Assembly: GCF_029201545.1 (NCBI RefSeq)
Contig: NZ_CP104007.1
Span: 1,026,501-1,090,500, forward strand
Direction: 5' to 3'
Length of the DNA stretch: 64,000 bases
From: Devosia sp. FJ2-5-3
Lineage (GTDB): Bacteria; Pseudomonadota; Alphaproteobacteria; Rhizobiales; Devosiaceae
Part shown: piece after piece, positions 42,364-52,177 of the stretch
Position numbering within the stretch: position 1 is the stretch's first letter
How the letters are laid out: each line of letters opens with the position of its first letter
Made by a program: the position numbers and the translations under genes
Notes under the pieces: generated by a model
Told to the model about the DNA's origin: nothing
The model's database searches: none
Seen by the model: only the letters and a program-made list of their open reading frames with translations

Positions 42364-44292
42364 ATGATCAAGACCCGTCCCCCAAGGGGGAAGTATTCGG
42401 TCCGCGTCGCATTCGGTGCGATGGCCACTGCGCTTATGCTTACCACCGCCGCTCTTGCCCAATATCAACAAGCGCCCGAACTGGATGCGCAGGTCGAGAG
42501 CGGCGCATTGCCGCCGGTTGAAGAACGCCTGCCCGCCAATCCGCTCGTCGTCGAGCCGGTCGACAGCGTCGGCACCTATGGCGGCACCTGGCGCAGCGCG
42601 CTGCGCGGCGGGCTCGACAATGCCTGGATCGCCCGCACCGTCGCCTATGACGGCCTCGTTCGTTATGACCGCGAATGGAAGGAAATCATCCCCAATCTGG
42701 CCGAAAGCTGGGAGGTCAGCCCGGATTCCCGCACCTATACTTTCAAGCTGCGTGAGGGGCTCAAGTGGAATAACGGCACCCCCTTCACCAGTGCCGACAT
42801 CGCCTTTGCGGCCGAGCTCTTTTCCGAGCCCAGCTATGGCGCCGGCACCTTCATGAAGAACCCGAACAATCCGGTGAGTGTCGAGGTCATCGACGACACC
42901 AGTTTCCGCTTCGTGTTCGAGCATCCCAATGGCCTGATCATGGACGATCTGGCCAGCGTCAACGGCTTCACCGTGGTGTCGCTGAACAAGGAATATTGCA
43001 GCCAGTTCTATCCGAAATACAATCCGGATGCGGCGGCCAATGCCAAGGCGGCCGGCTTCGAGACCTGGGAGCTGCACATGACCGACCGTTGCTCGTGGGC
43101 GACGGAAACGATCCGCTGGGCCAATCCCGATTTGCCGATGATGAATGCCTGGATGATCGACGAGCCGCTGACTGGTGACGCGACCCGGGCCAGCTTCAAG
43201 CGCAATCCCTATTATTGGAAGGTCGACACCGAGGGCAACCAGCTGCCCTATATCGACCGGCTCGATATGCGCGTGTCGGACTCGCTCGAAGAAATCACGC
43301 TGATGGCGCTCAATGGCGAGATCGACTTCCAGGATCGCCATATCGCCACGGTGGCCAACCAGCCGCTGTTCTTCGATGGACAGGAGGGCGGGGATTACCG
43401 GCTGGGCGCCAATGTGCCCTCGTCGATGAACACACTGATGCTGCAGTTCAACCTCAACCATGTCGATGAAAAGCGCCGCGAACTCTTCGCCAACAAGGAT
43501 TTCCGCATCGGGGTGAGCCATCTGCTCGACCGCCAGGAAATCATCGACGTGGTCTTTACCGGACAGGGCGAGCCCTTCCAGGCCGCACCGCGCCCGGAAA
43601 GCCCGTTCTATGACGAGGAAATGGCCAAGCAATATACCGAGTTCGATCCGGATGCGGCCGAAGCCGCGTTTACGGCGGCGGGCCTCAAAAAGGGTGGCGA
43701 CGGGGTCTATGCCTTTGCCGACGGCTCCCCGCTCAAGATCACCATCGACATGATCTCGTCGTTCCGCTCGGAATGGGTGGACATGATGGAGCTGATGCAG
43801 CTCCAGCTCGAGGCCGGCGGGCTGGATATCGAGCTCAACAATATCGATCGCACGCTCTATTACGACAAGCGCCCGACAGGGGATTTCGATGCCCAGATCT
43901 GGCAGGGCGATGGCGGCCTCGATGTGGTGCAGGAGCCGCGCTACTACATGGCCTCGGGTGACGAATCCGTCTGGGGCTATCGCTGGGCGCAATGGTTCAA
44001 CGGCTCTCGTCCCGAAATCGCCGAAGAGCCGGTCGATTGGGCCAAGGCGCAGATGGATCTTTACAACCAGATCCGCGCCGAAGGCGATCCCGCCAAGCGC
44101 TCGGATTTGATGAAGCAGATCCTGGCCATCGCCAAGGAGAACTTCCCGGTCATCGGCGTCAGCCTGCCGGGCGAGGGCTACTACATCGCCAAGAACAACA
44201 TGCGGAACATCGCCGAGCCGATGCTGCATGCCTATCTCTACCCGACCCCGGGCCCCTATGACCCGTTCCAGTGGTATTTCGCCCAGGAATAG
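42364..44292 (+). CDS. Periplasmic binding protein of Dpp/Opp-type importer (family 5)
   Basis: 642-residue binding protein. Signal region: MIKTRPPRGKYSVRVAFGAMATALMLTTAALAQ, cleavage near residue 33. Mature part: PVDSVGTYGGTWRSALRGG, then IIPNLAESWEVSPDSRTYTFKLREGLKWNNGTPFTSADIAFAAELF, typical of family 5. The length of about 640 is that of the larger members which, in rhizobia, import alpha-galactosides and other oligosaccharides (AgpA/MelE-like) as well as peptides. GGGAGGAAGAC precedes the ATG. First gene of the operon running to about 54.6 kb. Oligosaccharide is favoured over peptide by the enzymes downstream. Confidence 0.9.
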   Translation: MIKTRPPRGKYSVRVAFGAMATALMLTTAALAQYQQAPELDAQVESGALPPVEERLPANPLVVEPVDSVGTYGGTWRSALRGGLDNAWIARTVAYDGLVRYDREWKEIIPNLAESWEVSPDSRTYTFKLREGLKWNNGTPFTSADIAFAAELFSEPSYGAGTFMKNPNNPVSVEVIDDTSFRFVFEHPNGLIMDDLASVNGFTVVSLNKEYCSQFYPKYNPDAAANAKAAGFETWELHMTDRCSWATETIRWANPDLPMMNAWMIDEPLTGDATRASFKRNPYYWKVDTEGNQLPYIDRLDMRVSDSLEEITLMALNGEIDFQDRHIATVANQPLFFDGQEGGDYRLGANVPSSMNTLMLQFNLNHVDEKRRELFANKDFRIGVSHLLDRQEIIDVVFTGQGEPFQAAPRPESPFYDEEMAKQYTEFDPDAAEAAFTAAGLKKGGDGVYAFADGSPLKITIDMISSFRSEWVDMMELMQLQLEAGGLDIELNNIDRTLYYDKRPTGDFDAQIWQGDGGLDVVQEPRYYMASGDESVWGYRWAQWFNGSRPEIAEEPVDWAKAQMDLYNQIRAEGDPAKRSDLMKQILAIAKENFPVIGVSLPGEGYYIAKNNMRNIAEPMLHAYLYPTPGPYDPFQWYFAQE

Positions 44293-44363
44293 GTCCTCCC
44301 CGGCTCCCGCGGCCCCTCCCAACGGGCCGCGGGATGCTGGAGACAAATGCCGGGCGGCCAATA

Positions 44364-44480
44364 CCCCCTCCTAGCCTCCCCCTGAAAAGGGGAGGGACGG
44401 GCCGGTGGGTGGCCACAGAACCTGCCCGGAACACCGAGCTGCTCCTCCCCCTCTTAGGGGGAGGCTGGGTGGGGTGTCCC
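44364..44480. repeat. Family-A repeats between binding-protein and permease genes
   Basis: Two facing hairpins (about 44364-44399 and 44443-44480) with CCTCCCC...GGGGAGG arms, right after the binding-protein stop. The rest of the 218-bp gap shows nothing. Confidence 0.72.
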
Positions 44481-44510
44481 CAACTATCCGCGTATCACCA
44501 GGAGAGCCCC

Positions 44511-45503
44511 ATGCTCCGCTTCATTGCCAATCGGCTCATTGCCATGGTGCTCACCTTGTGGGCGGTCAGCTTCGTGGCCTTCGCCATCATCCAGCTGCCG
44601 CCGGGCGATTATCTCACCACCTATCTGGCGACGCTGTCGGCCAATGGCGATCGGGTCGATCCGGCCACGATCGAGGCGCTGCGTCGGCAATATGGTTTTG
44701 GCGAGCCCTATCTGGTGCAGTACTGGAAGTGGATTTCCGGCATCCTGTTGCGCGGTGATTTCGGCCAGAGCTTTGAGTGGAAAGCGCCGGTGACGACGCT
44801 GATCTGGGGCCGGCTGGGCAATTCCATCCTCGTCGAGGGGCTGGCCGTGCTGGTGATGTGGTTCATCGCCCTGCCCATCGGCATCTATGTGGCTGTAAGA
44901 AAATATTCGCTGGGCGATTACCTCGCCACCGTGGCCGGGTTCATCGGCCTCGCCATCCCGAATTTCCTTCTTGCGCTGCTGCTGATGTATCTCAGCTTCG
45001 TCTATTTCGGCACCACCATTGGCGGGCTGTTCTCGCCCGAATTTGAGAATGCGCATTGGTCGATCCCCAAGGTCATGGACTTCCTGTCCCGGGCCTGGGC
45101 GCCGATCCTGGTGCTGGCCACGGCGGGGACGGCGGAACTGATCCGGATCCTGCGCGCCAATCTGCTCGATGAGCTCAAAAAACCCTATGTCACCACTGCG
45201 CGCGCCAAGGGCCTGCCGGAATGGAAGGTGATCCTCAAATATCCCGTGCGCGTGGCGCTCAACCCGCTGGTCTCGACCATTGGCTGGCTGCTGCCGGCGC
45301 TGGTGTCGAGCTCGGTGATTGTCTCGGTGGTGCTCAATCTGCCCACGGCCGGGCCGCTTCTGCTGCGCTCGCTGACCAGCCAGGACATGTATCTGGCCGG
45401 CGCCATCATCATGCTCCTGGGCGTGCTCACCGTCATCGGCACGCTGATCTCGGATCTCTTGCTCGCCTGGATCGATCCGCGCATCCGTTTCGGAGGGAAA
45501 TAA
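44511..45503 (+). CDS. Dpp/Opp-type ABC transporter permease, DppB-like
   Basis: 330-residue permease from ATG 44511 (MLRFIANRLIAMVLTLWAVSF), with CCAGGAGAG 5-10 nt upstream. First helix, LPPGDYLTTYLATL, then YLVQYWKWISGILLRGDFGQSF. The EAA-type loop is ELKKPYVTTARAKGLPEWKVILKYPVR near residue 225. Ends ... WIDPRIRFGGK. Followed by the partner permease after 1 nt. Confidence 0.92.
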   Translation: MLRFIANRLIAMVLTLWAVSFVAFAIIQLPPGDYLTTYLATLSANGDRVDPATIEALRRQYGFGEPYLVQYWKWISGILLRGDFGQSFEWKAPVTTLIWGRLGNSILVEGLAVLVMWFIALPIGIYVAVRKYSLGDYLATVAGFIGLAIPNFLLALLLMYLSFVYFGTTIGGLFSPEFENAHWSIPKVMDFLSRAWAPILVLATAGTAELIRILRANLLDELKKPYVTTARAKGLPEWKVILKYPVRVALNPLVSTIGWLLPALVSSSVIVSVVLNLPTAGPLLLRSLTSQDMYLAGAIIMLLGVLTVIGTLISDLLLAWIDPRIRFGGK

Positions 45504-45504
45504 A

Positions 45505-46641
45505 ATGGCGGTGGAAACGCTCTCGCCCGTCGCAGAAGTGGTGCCGCCGCGCCGCGCCCGCGAGTCCCAATTAGGCCTGATGTGGCGCCGGTTCAAGCGG
45601 CACCAACTGGCCGTGGTCAGCCTCTGGATCGTGGTGGCCTTCTATCTCGTCGCGGCGCTGGCGGAGTTTCTCGCGCCAACCGACCCGGCGAGCTATAGCG
45701 CCCGCTACACCTATGCGCCGCCGCAGGGGATGCACTTCATCCTGCGCGACGAGAACGGCGGCTGGTCGTTCCAACCGCACGTCAATGGCTACAAATCCGA
45801 AATCGACCCCAAGGCGATGCGGCGCACGTTCGTGGTCGACCCGGAAGTGATCATTCCGGTGAGGTTCTTTGCGCCGTCCGAGCCCTACAAGCTGGCCGGG
45901 TTCATCCCCATGTCGGTCAAGCTGATGGGCGTCGAGAACAGCAGGGACCCGTTCTATGTGCTGGGCGCGGACCGGCTTGGCCGCGATCTCCTCAGCCGGC
46001 TGATCCACGGTACGCGCATTTCGCTCTCCATCGGGCTGGCCGGTGTGACGCTCAGCCTCTTTTTCGGCATCATTATCGGCGGCTTTGCCGGCTATTACGG
46101 CGGCTGGTTCGACGGCGCGGTGATGAGGGTGATCGAATTCATCCGCTCCATGCCCACCATTCCGCTCTGGCTGGGGCTGGCGGCAGCGCTGCCCAAGGAC
46201 TGGAATGCGCTCCAGACCTATTTCGCTATCACCATCATTCTCTCGCTGATCGGCTGGACCGAGCTGGCGCGGGTGGTGCGCGGACGGTTCTTGAGCCTGC
46301 GCACCGAGGATTTCGTGACGGCGGCGCAGCTCGACGGCGCCAGCGACTGGCGCATCATCATGCGGCACATGGTGCCCAGTTTCACCAGCCACATCATTGC
46401 GGCGGCGACCCTGGCCATTCCCGGCATGATCCTTGCCGAAACGGCGCTGAGTTTCCTTGGGCTGGGCCTGCAGCCGCCAATTGTGAGCTGGGGCACACTG
46501 CTCCAGGAAGCCCAGAACATCCGCACCCTGGCGACGGCGCCCTGGCTGCTGACCCCGGGCCTCTGCGTGGTGGTGGTGATCCTGGCGCTCAATTTCTTCG
46601 GCGACGGCCTGCGCGACGCGGCTGATCCTCATGGGCGGTGA
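45505..46641 (+). CDS. Dpp/Opp-type ABC transporter permease, DppC-like
   Basis: 378-residue permease. A larger periplasmic insertion than usual lies between helix 1 and helix 2 (about residues 52-150). Then LGADRLGRDLLSRLIHGTRISLSIGLAGV near residue 152, the EAA loop TAAQLDGASDWRIIMRHMVP near residue 272 and ETALSFLGLGLQPPIVSWG. It starts 1 nt after the DppB-like stop. A repeat-filled 213-bp gap follows before the ATPase genes. Confidence 0.92.
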   Translation: MAVETLSPVAEVVPPRRARESQLGLMWRRFKRHQLAVVSLWIVVAFYLVAALAEFLAPTDPASYSARYTYAPPQGMHFILRDENGGWSFQPHVNGYKSEIDPKAMRRTFVVDPEVIIPVRFFAPSEPYKLAGFIPMSVKLMGVENSRDPFYVLGADRLGRDLLSRLIHGTRISLSIGLAGVTLSLFFGIIIGGFAGYYGGWFDGAVMRVIEFIRSMPTIPLWLGLAAALPKDWNALQTYFAITIILSLIGWTELARVVRGRFLSLRTEDFVTAAQLDGASDWRIIMRHMVPSFTSHIIAAATLAIPGMILAETALSFLGLGLQPPIVSWGTLLQEAQNIRTLATAPWLLTPGLCVVVVILALNFFGDGLRDAADPHGR

Positions 46642-46659
46642 GATGATGGTTTTGTGGAT

Positions 46660-46830
46660 GTCAGACCCCTCATCCCAACCGAATTCGACGTCGAATTCGG
46701 TGTACCTTCGGGCACCTTCTCCCTCAAGGGGAGAAGGAAGGCAGGGTGCCTCCCCCAACACCAGCCTCCCCCTCGCCCCTTGTGGGAGAGGGTGGATCGC
46801 GCGCAGCGCGAGACGGGTGAGGGGGCTTTC
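46660..46830. repeat. Family-A repeat element with 22-bp perfect palindrome
   Basis: About 160 bp: a CCCCTCATCCC start, a perfect 22-bp palindrome (46679-46700) built on CGAATTCG around GACGTC, CTTCTCCCTCAAGGGGAGAAGG, then CCTCCCCCTCGCCCC...GTGGGAGAGGG and GACGGGTGAGGGGG. A reverse-oriented relative lies inside the gene at 52174. Confidence 0.78.
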
Positions 46831-46854
46831 GACGGCAAGTAACGAGTGTCCGGC

Positions 46855-47871
46855 ATGACCAAACCCCTCCTGACCATCAACAATGTCTCCCTCATTTTCA
46901 CCTCGCCCGACGAGCCCGACATCGAGGCGGTGCGGCAGATGGATCTGACGCTGACGCCGGGCAAGACGCTGGCGCTGGTGGGGGAAAGCGGCTGCGGGAA
47001 ATCGGTGACGGCGCGGGCGATTTTGCGGCTTCTGGAAAAGAACGCCGATATCCGCACCGGGGAAATCTTCTTTGAGGGCGAGGCTGGGCCAGTCGATATT
47101 GCCCGGCTCAAGCCCGACAGCCAGGCCATGCGCGCCATTCGCGGCGCGCAGATTTCGATGATCTTTCAGGAGCCGATGAGCTCGCTGTCGCCCGTCCATA
47201 CGATCGGCGACCAGATTGACGAGATCATCGTGCTGCATGAGGGATTAAAACCCAAGACGGCGCGGGAGCGGACGGTGGCGCTGCTCGATCAGGTGGGCGT
47301 GCCCGGCGCGCGCGAGCGGGCCAATGCCTATCCGTTCGAACTCTCGGGCGGGCTGCGCCAGCGCGCCATGATCGCCATGGCGCTGGCCTGTACCCCCAAA
47401 CTGCTGATCGCCGACGAGCCGACCACGGCGCTCGATGTGACGACGCAGGCGCAGATCCTCGATCTCCTGCGCCAGCTGCAGGCCGATTACGGCATGGCCA
47501 TGCTGTTCATCACCCATGACCTCGGCGTTGTCGCCGAAATCGCCGACGAGGTGGCGGTGATGTATCTGGGCGATGTGGTGGAGCAGGGGGACGTCTATGA
47601 GGTGTTCCGCGCGCCCCAGCACCCCTATACGCAGGCGCTGATGGCGTCGGTGCCGCGGCTGACGCGAAAAGCCGAGCGGCAGCGCCTGTCGCCGATCAAG
47701 GGCACTGTGCCCTCGCCCAAGGACCGGCCGGTGGGCTGCGCCTTTACCAGCCGGTGCCCGCATGCCTTTGCGCCCTGCGCGGGGGAGCGGCCGGAGCGGA
47801 CCCAGGTCTCTGAAGGCCATGTGGCGCGCTGCCATCTTCTCACCCATCACAAGGCGGAGGCGCTGGCATGA
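46855..47871 (+). CDS. Dpp/Opp-type ABC transporter ATPase, DppD-like
   Basis: 338-residue ATPase: Walker [15 protein letters not shown] near residue 44, Q-loop [17 protein letters not shown], an [19 protein letters not shown] signature with Leu in place of Gln, Walker [19 protein letters not shown], and the C-terminal [14 protein letters not shown] plus the [14 protein letters not shown] cysteine motif present in full-length members. ATG 46855 is preferred to GTG 46846. Overlaps the next ATPase by 4 bp (ATGA). Confidence 0.92.
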   Translation: MTKPLLTINNVSLIFTSPDEPDIEAVRQMDLTLTPGKTLALVGESGCGKSVTARAILRLLEKNADIRTGEIFFEGEAGPVDIARLKPDSQAMRAIRGAQISMIFQEPMSSLSPVHTIGDQIDEIIVLHEGLKPKTARERTVALLDQVGVPGARERANAYPFELSGGLRQRAMIAMALACTPKLLIADEPTTALDVTTQAQILDLLRQLQADYGMAMLFITHDLGVVAEIADEVAVMYLGDVVEQGDVYEVFRAPQHPYTQALMASVPRLTRKAERQRLSPIKGTVPSPKDRPVGCAFTSRCPHAFAPCAGERPERTQVSEGHVARCHLLTHHKAEALA

Positions 47872-48941
47872 GCACGCTTCTTACCGTCGAAAACCTCTCC
47901 AAGATTTATACGCTGGGCGGCGGGCTCTTCGGTCCGGGCCGGGAGCTGGTGGCGCTCAACGACATCAATCTCACGGTCGAGGCGGGGGAAACCCTCGCCA
48001 TTGTCGGCGAGAGCGGCTGTGGCAAGACCACGCTGGGGCGCTGCATCATCAAGGCGCAGCCGGTCACCTCGGGGAAGGTGTTTTATCACCCCAAGGATGG
48101 GCAGCGTGTTGAACTCAGCGCGCTCGACAAGCACGCCATAAAACCCTGGCGGCGCGATATCCGCATGATCTTCCAGGACCCGATGAGCTCGCTCAATCCC
48201 AACATGCGGGTCTTCGATATCGTCGCCGAACCGCTGCGGGTGCATCGCATCGCCAAGGGGCGCGAGCTTGAGGACAAGGTCATCGACACCCTCGCCAAGG
48301 TCGGCATTTCGGCTGATGCGGTGGGCCGCTATCCCCATGCCTTTTCGGGCGGGCAGCGGCAGCGCATCGGGATTGCCCGCGCGCTGGTGCTCGACCCAAA
48401 ACTGGTGATCGCCGATGAGGCGGTGTCGGCGCTCGACGTTTCGATCCAGGCGCAGGTGCTAAACCTGCTTGAAGACCTCAAGGCCGATTTCGGGCTGACC
48501 TATATCTTCATCAGCCATGATCTGGGCGTGGTGAACTACATCGCTGACCGGGTGGTGGTGATGTATCTAGGCCATGTGGTTGAAAATGCGCCGACCGAGG
48601 CGCTGTTCGAGCGGCCCCGTCACCCCTATTCGGAAATGCTGCTCGAAGCCCTGCCGATTGCCGACCCGAGCCGGCTCAAGGGGCGGAGCACCGAGCTCAA
48701 GGGCGAAATCCCCTATCTCGGCAATCGCCCGCAGGGGTGCCCCTTCCACACGCGCTGCAAATACGCCCAGGACATCTGCCGGGCCGAAAAGCCGGCGCTG
48801 CGCCCGATCAACGGCTCGGCCCAGCTGGCCGCGTGCCACTTTGCCGAAAGTCTTGAGCTGAAGGGGGCCTATGGGCCAGCGCCCATCGCGCCGCGCGCGC
48901 TGCAATCCGCCGATGGATTACCCGGACATGTCGGGCAATGA
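47868..48941 (+). CDS. Dpp/Opp-type ABC transporter ATPase, DppF-like
   Basis: 357-residue ATPase: Walker A GESGCGKTTLGRC near residue 46, Q-loop MIFQDPMSSLNPNMRV, signature FSGGQRQRIGIARALVLDP, Walker B VIADEAVSALDVSIQAQ, and the C-terminal cysteine motif CPFHTRCKYAQDIC...CHFAE. Overlaps the DppD-like gene by 4 bp. Completes the five-gene importer. Confidence 0.92.
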   Translation: MSTLLTVENLSKIYTLGGGLFGPGRELVALNDINLTVEAGETLAIVGESGCGKTTLGRCIIKAQPVTSGKVFYHPKDGQRVELSALDKHAIKPWRRDIRMIFQDPMSSLNPNMRVFDIVAEPLRVHRIAKGRELEDKVIDTLAKVGISADAVGRYPHAFSGGQRQRIGIARALVLDPKLVIADEAVSALDVSIQAQVLNLLEDLKADFGLTYIFISHDLGVVNYIADRVVVMYLGHVVENAPTEALFERPRHPYSEMLLEALPIADPSRLKGRSTELKGEIPYLGNRPQGCPFHTRCKYAQDICRAEKPALRPINGSAQLAACHFAESLELKGAYGPAPIAPRALQSADGLPGHVGQ

Positions 48942-49049
48942 CGATGGAGGGCAGGATGGGTGCGATAATCCGAGAATCTTCCGCCGTCACCACCCGGCTT
49001 GTCCGGGTGGTCCAACTGCCTGCGCCCATGCCTCGATCTCGGGGCTCTC

Positions 49050-49275
49050 TTACCCCCTCCCTTGATCCCTCCCCTCAAGGGGGAGGGTGTCGACTGATCG
49101 GCTGGGGATCGAAAGCTGCGGAGCTTGAGCCGAGATTGCGTGCCAAGGCCGCCACATCCACCGGCCTGCACCTCCCCCTTGAAGGGGGAGGGTGGGAGGG
49201 GGTGATGGGAGCCCGATCATTGCGGCTCGCGCCCCCGACCTTTGTGCCCTCCCCGCGAGGGGGAGGGAGACGACT
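49050..49275. repeat. Family-A repeats in a 369-bp gap
   Basis: Three hairpins near 49051-49088, 49165-49203 and 49247-49270 with CCTCCC...GGGAGG arms. No gene in 48942-49310. Confidence 0.7.
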
Positions 49276-49310
49276 GACATTCCGGTTCACAACAGAGATG
49301 CCGAGCTGAC

Positions 49311-51170
49311 ATGACCTACGATCCCGTTTCCGCCAATCCGCTGGCCGGTAATCCGCTGAGAACCCGAGACGATGTCGAGAAGGGGCTGCGCGACCTGTTT
49401 GCGCCGCTGCTGCCCTATTTCTCCGAAGGTGGGGCGCGCGTGCGGCTCGACGCGGTGGGCGCCCATTTTGATCGGGCCGCGGCCGACCTTGAAGGCTTTG
49501 CCCGGCCGCTCTGGGGGCTGACGCCACTGGCTGCGGGCGGCGGCGATTTTGACCATTGGGAGCTCTACCGGCAGGGCCTCGCCAATGGCACCGATCCCGA
49601 GCACTCCGAATATTGGGGGACGGTGAACGGCATTGACCAGCGGCAGGTGGAGCTGGCGGCCATTGGCTTTACCATGAAGATGCTGCCGCACCTCGTCTGG
49701 GAGCCGCTGCCGCAAAAGGCCAAGGACAATCTGGCCGCCTATCTCAAGCATGCGCGCCAGTTCGATTATGCGCCCAATAACTGGAAGTTCTTCCGGATCC
49801 TGGTTGATCTCGGGCTCGAGGAATGCGGGGTCGAATTCGACCGCTCCTATACCGACAGATATCTGGCTGAGCTCGAGGATTTCTATATCGACGATGGCTG
49901 GTATCGCGACGGCAATATCCGCCGGATCGACCATTACATCCCCTTCGCCATGCATTTTTACGGGCTGATCTACGCCAAGCTGGCCCGGGGCGATGGGGAC
50001 CGCGTGGCCGTCTACAAGGAGCGCGCGCGGCTCTTTGCGCGGGATATCCAGCACTGGTTTGACGATGAGGGCGGCACGCTGGCCTTCGGGCGTTCGCTGA
50101 CCTATCGCTTTGCCTGTGGCGGGTTCTGGGGCGCGCTGGCCTTTGCCGATGTAGAGGCTCTGCCATGGGGCGTCATCAAGGGCCAGTTCCTCAGGCATTT
50201 GCGCTGGTGGAGCAAGCTGCCGATTGCCACCCGCGATGGCGTGCTCTCAGTTGGCTATGGCTATCCCAACCTCTTCATGTCCGAGAGCTATAATTCCTCG
50301 GGCTCGCCCTATTGGGCGCTCAAAGCCTTCCTGCCGCTGGCGCTGCCGGCCGACCATCCTTTCTGGACGGCGGAAGAGGTCGACGCCGATTTCGACGATG
50401 TGCCGGTGCCCTTAAAGCATCCGGGCATGGTGATGATGCATACGCCGGGCAATGTGGTGGCGCTTTCGAGCGGCCAGCAGAATTGGCAGATGCGGCACGG
50501 CACCGAGAAATACGCCAAATTTGTCTATTCCTCGCGCTATGGCTTTTCGGTCGAGGCCGATGAACGCGCCTATCCGCAGGGCGCGTTTGACGGCGCGCTC
50601 GCCTTTTCCGACGACGGCCGCCATTATCGCGTGCGCGAGACCAATGAGAGCGCCAGGATTGCCGGCAAGAAGCTCCACGCGGTGTGGAAGCCATGGAGCG
50701 ATGTGACGGTCGAGACCTGGCTCATACCCGCCAATCCCTGGCATATCCGCGTGCACAAGATCACTTCGCCGCGGGCGCTGCACGCCACCGAAGGCGGCTT
50801 TGCCATTGGCCGTGCCGACCAGAACGCCGACACTTATATCGACGAACCCGGTCGCGGTTTGGCCAAGAGCGTGACCGATGTCAGCGCCATTGTGGACTTG
50901 TCGCCGGACGGGCAGCGCGAGGGGCGGGCATTCCGCGCACTGCCCAACACCAATCTCATCGTCTCGAAAACCATCGTGCCGCAATTGCGGGGCGAGATCC
51001 CGGCCGGGACCACTGTTTTGGTGACGGCGGCGATGGCGCATCCGGCGGGCGCTGCGGCCGAAACTGCCCTCGCCCAGCCGCCAGAGGCGCCCGACCTTGC
51101 CGCGCTCGAAGCGCTTTTTGCCCGCGAGGGTGTTGATGTCAGCGCCATAATGGTGCCGGAGAATTTCTGA
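49311..51170 (+). CDS. DUF2264 protein, possible GH154-type glycoside hydrolase
   Basis: 619-residue cytoplasmic protein (no signal peptide). N-terminal alpha-helical barrel region: RLDAVGAHFDRAAADLEGFARPLWGLTPLAAGG near residue 45, then EYWGTVNGIDQRQVELAAIGF, YAPNNWKFFRILV and FMSESYNSSGSPYWALKAFLPLALP near residue 330. The C-terminal 250 residues are beta-rich. This is DUF2264; a CAZy family (GH154, with reported beta-glucuronidase activity, as I recall) has the same fold. Specificity here is unproven. It lies in the operon with the importer and with a hydroxyacid dehydrogenase, which overlaps it by 1 nt. Confidence 0.83.
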   Translation: MTYDPVSANPLAGNPLRTRDDVEKGLRDLFAPLLPYFSEGGARVRLDAVGAHFDRAAADLEGFARPLWGLTPLAAGGGDFDHWELYRQGLANGTDPEHSEYWGTVNGIDQRQVELAAIGFTMKMLPHLVWEPLPQKAKDNLAAYLKHARQFDYAPNNWKFFRILVDLGLEECGVEFDRSYTDRYLAELEDFYIDDGWYRDGNIRRIDHYIPFAMHFYGLIYAKLARGDGDRVAVYKERARLFARDIQHWFDDEGGTLAFGRSLTYRFACGGFWGALAFADVEALPWGVIKGQFLRHLRWWSKLPIATRDGVLSVGYGYPNLFMSESYNSSGSPYWALKAFLPLALPADHPFWTAEEVDADFDDVPVPLKHPGMVMMHTPGNVVALSSGQQNWQMRHGTEKYAKFVYSSRYGFSVEADERAYPQGAFDGALAFSDDGRHYRVRETNESARIAGKKLHAVWKPWSDVTVETWLIPANPWHIRVHKITSPRALHATEGGFAIGRADQNADTYIDEPGRGLAKSVTDVSAIVDLSPDGQREGRAFRALPNTNLIVSKTIVPQLRGEIPAGTTVLVTAAMAHPAGAAAETALAQPPEAPDLAALEALFAREGVDVSAIMVPENF

Positions 51171-52177
51171 TGCGCCCAAAACTTGCTTTTGCCATGGCAG
51201 CGGACAAGACGCGGCACGTGTTCGACACCGCCACGGTCGATCGCCTTGGCGAGAGCTGCGAAATCCTCTCGCGCCAGCCGTTTGAGGATCTGACCACTGA
51301 CGCCGCCAGGGCGGCGCTGGCTGAGGCGGACATATTGGTGACCGGCTGGGGCTGCCCGATGATCACCCCGGCGCTGTTGCGGCAGATGCCGCGGCTGAAA
51401 CTCATCGCCCATGCGGCGGGGACGGTGAAATTTACCGTAGACCCGCTTGCCTATGAGGCAGGGATCAGGGTGACGCACGCGGCGGAGGCCAATGCGGTAC
51501 CGGTGGCCGAATATACGCTGGCGGCGATCCTTTTCGCCAACAAGGCGGCGTTCACGCTGCGCGATCGCTATCGGGCCGATCCGAGCCGCATGACCAGCTA
51601 TGCCTTGATGGATCAGCCCATCGGCAATTTTCGCCGCGTGGTGGGCATTGTCGGTGCGTCCCGCATCGGGCGGCGCGTGATCAAGCTGCTCAAACCCTTC
51701 GACATCGCGGTGTTGCTGCACGATCCCTTCGCGCATGCGGGCGATCCCGAGCTGGCGGGGGTCGAGATGGTTGCACTCGATAGCCTCATGGCGCGGTCCG
51801 ATGTGGTGTCGGTTCACGCGCCGCTGCTGCCGGATACGCGGGGCATGATTGGCGCGCGGCATCTGCGGCTGATGCGCGACGGCGCCACCTTCATCAATAC
51901 GGCGCGCGGCGGGCTGGTGGATGAAGCCGCGCTCGTCGCCGAACTCGAAACGGGTCGTATCCAGGGGGTGATCGACGTTACCGAGCCGGAGATTCCGCCG
52001 CCCGATTCACCCTTGTTCCGGCTTCCCAATGTCTTCCTCACGCCCCATGTTGCCGGGGCGATTGGCACCGAGCGCTCCCGATTGGGCATTTTGGTCGCCG
52101 ATGAAGTGGAACGGTTCGTGCGTGGCGAGACGCTTCTCTACGAGGTGATGCCCGAACTGCTGGAGCGATTGGCATGA
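51170..52177 (+). CDS. D-isomer-specific 2-hydroxyacid dehydrogenase
   Basis: 335-residue NAD-dependent dehydrogenase. Seen: [17 protein letters not shown] (NAD-binding, near residue 155), the catalytic triad as [10 protein letters not shown] (Arg), DVTEPE (Glu) and LTPHVAGA (His), and [23 protein letters not shown] before it. Start ATG 51170 shares 1 nt with the stop of the DUF2264 gene (TGATG), and the stop overlaps the next gene by 4 bp, so it is tightly coupled. Probably reduces a keto acid made in sugar breakdown; the substrate is unknown. Confidence 0.9.
   Translation: MRPKLAFAMAADKTRHVFDTATVDRLGESCEILSRQPFEDLTTDAARAALAEADILVTGWGCPMITPALLRQMPRLKLIAHAAGTVKFTVDPLAYEAGIRVTHAAEANAVPVAEYTLAAILFANKAAFTLRDRYRADPSRMTSYALMDQPIGNFRRVVGIVGASRIGRRVIKLLKPFDIAVLLHDPFAHAGDPELAGVEMVALDSLMARSDVVSVHAPLLPDTRGMIGARHLRLMRDGATFINTARGGLVDEAALVAELETGRIQGVIDVTEPEIPPPDSPLFRLPNVFLTPHVAGAIGTERSRLGILVADEVERFVRGETLLYEVMPELLERLA

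Noticed and set aside
41851..44361. 836-residue open frame on the minus strand over LacI and binding-protein genes
   Set aside because: Antisense to two clearly coding genes with full family motifs; its translation shows no domain and is an artefact of GC-rich codon bias.
45571..47238. 555-residue minus-strand frame spanning a permease, a repeat gap and an ATPase
   Set aside because: Antisense to two known transporter genes and a repeat gap; no domain.
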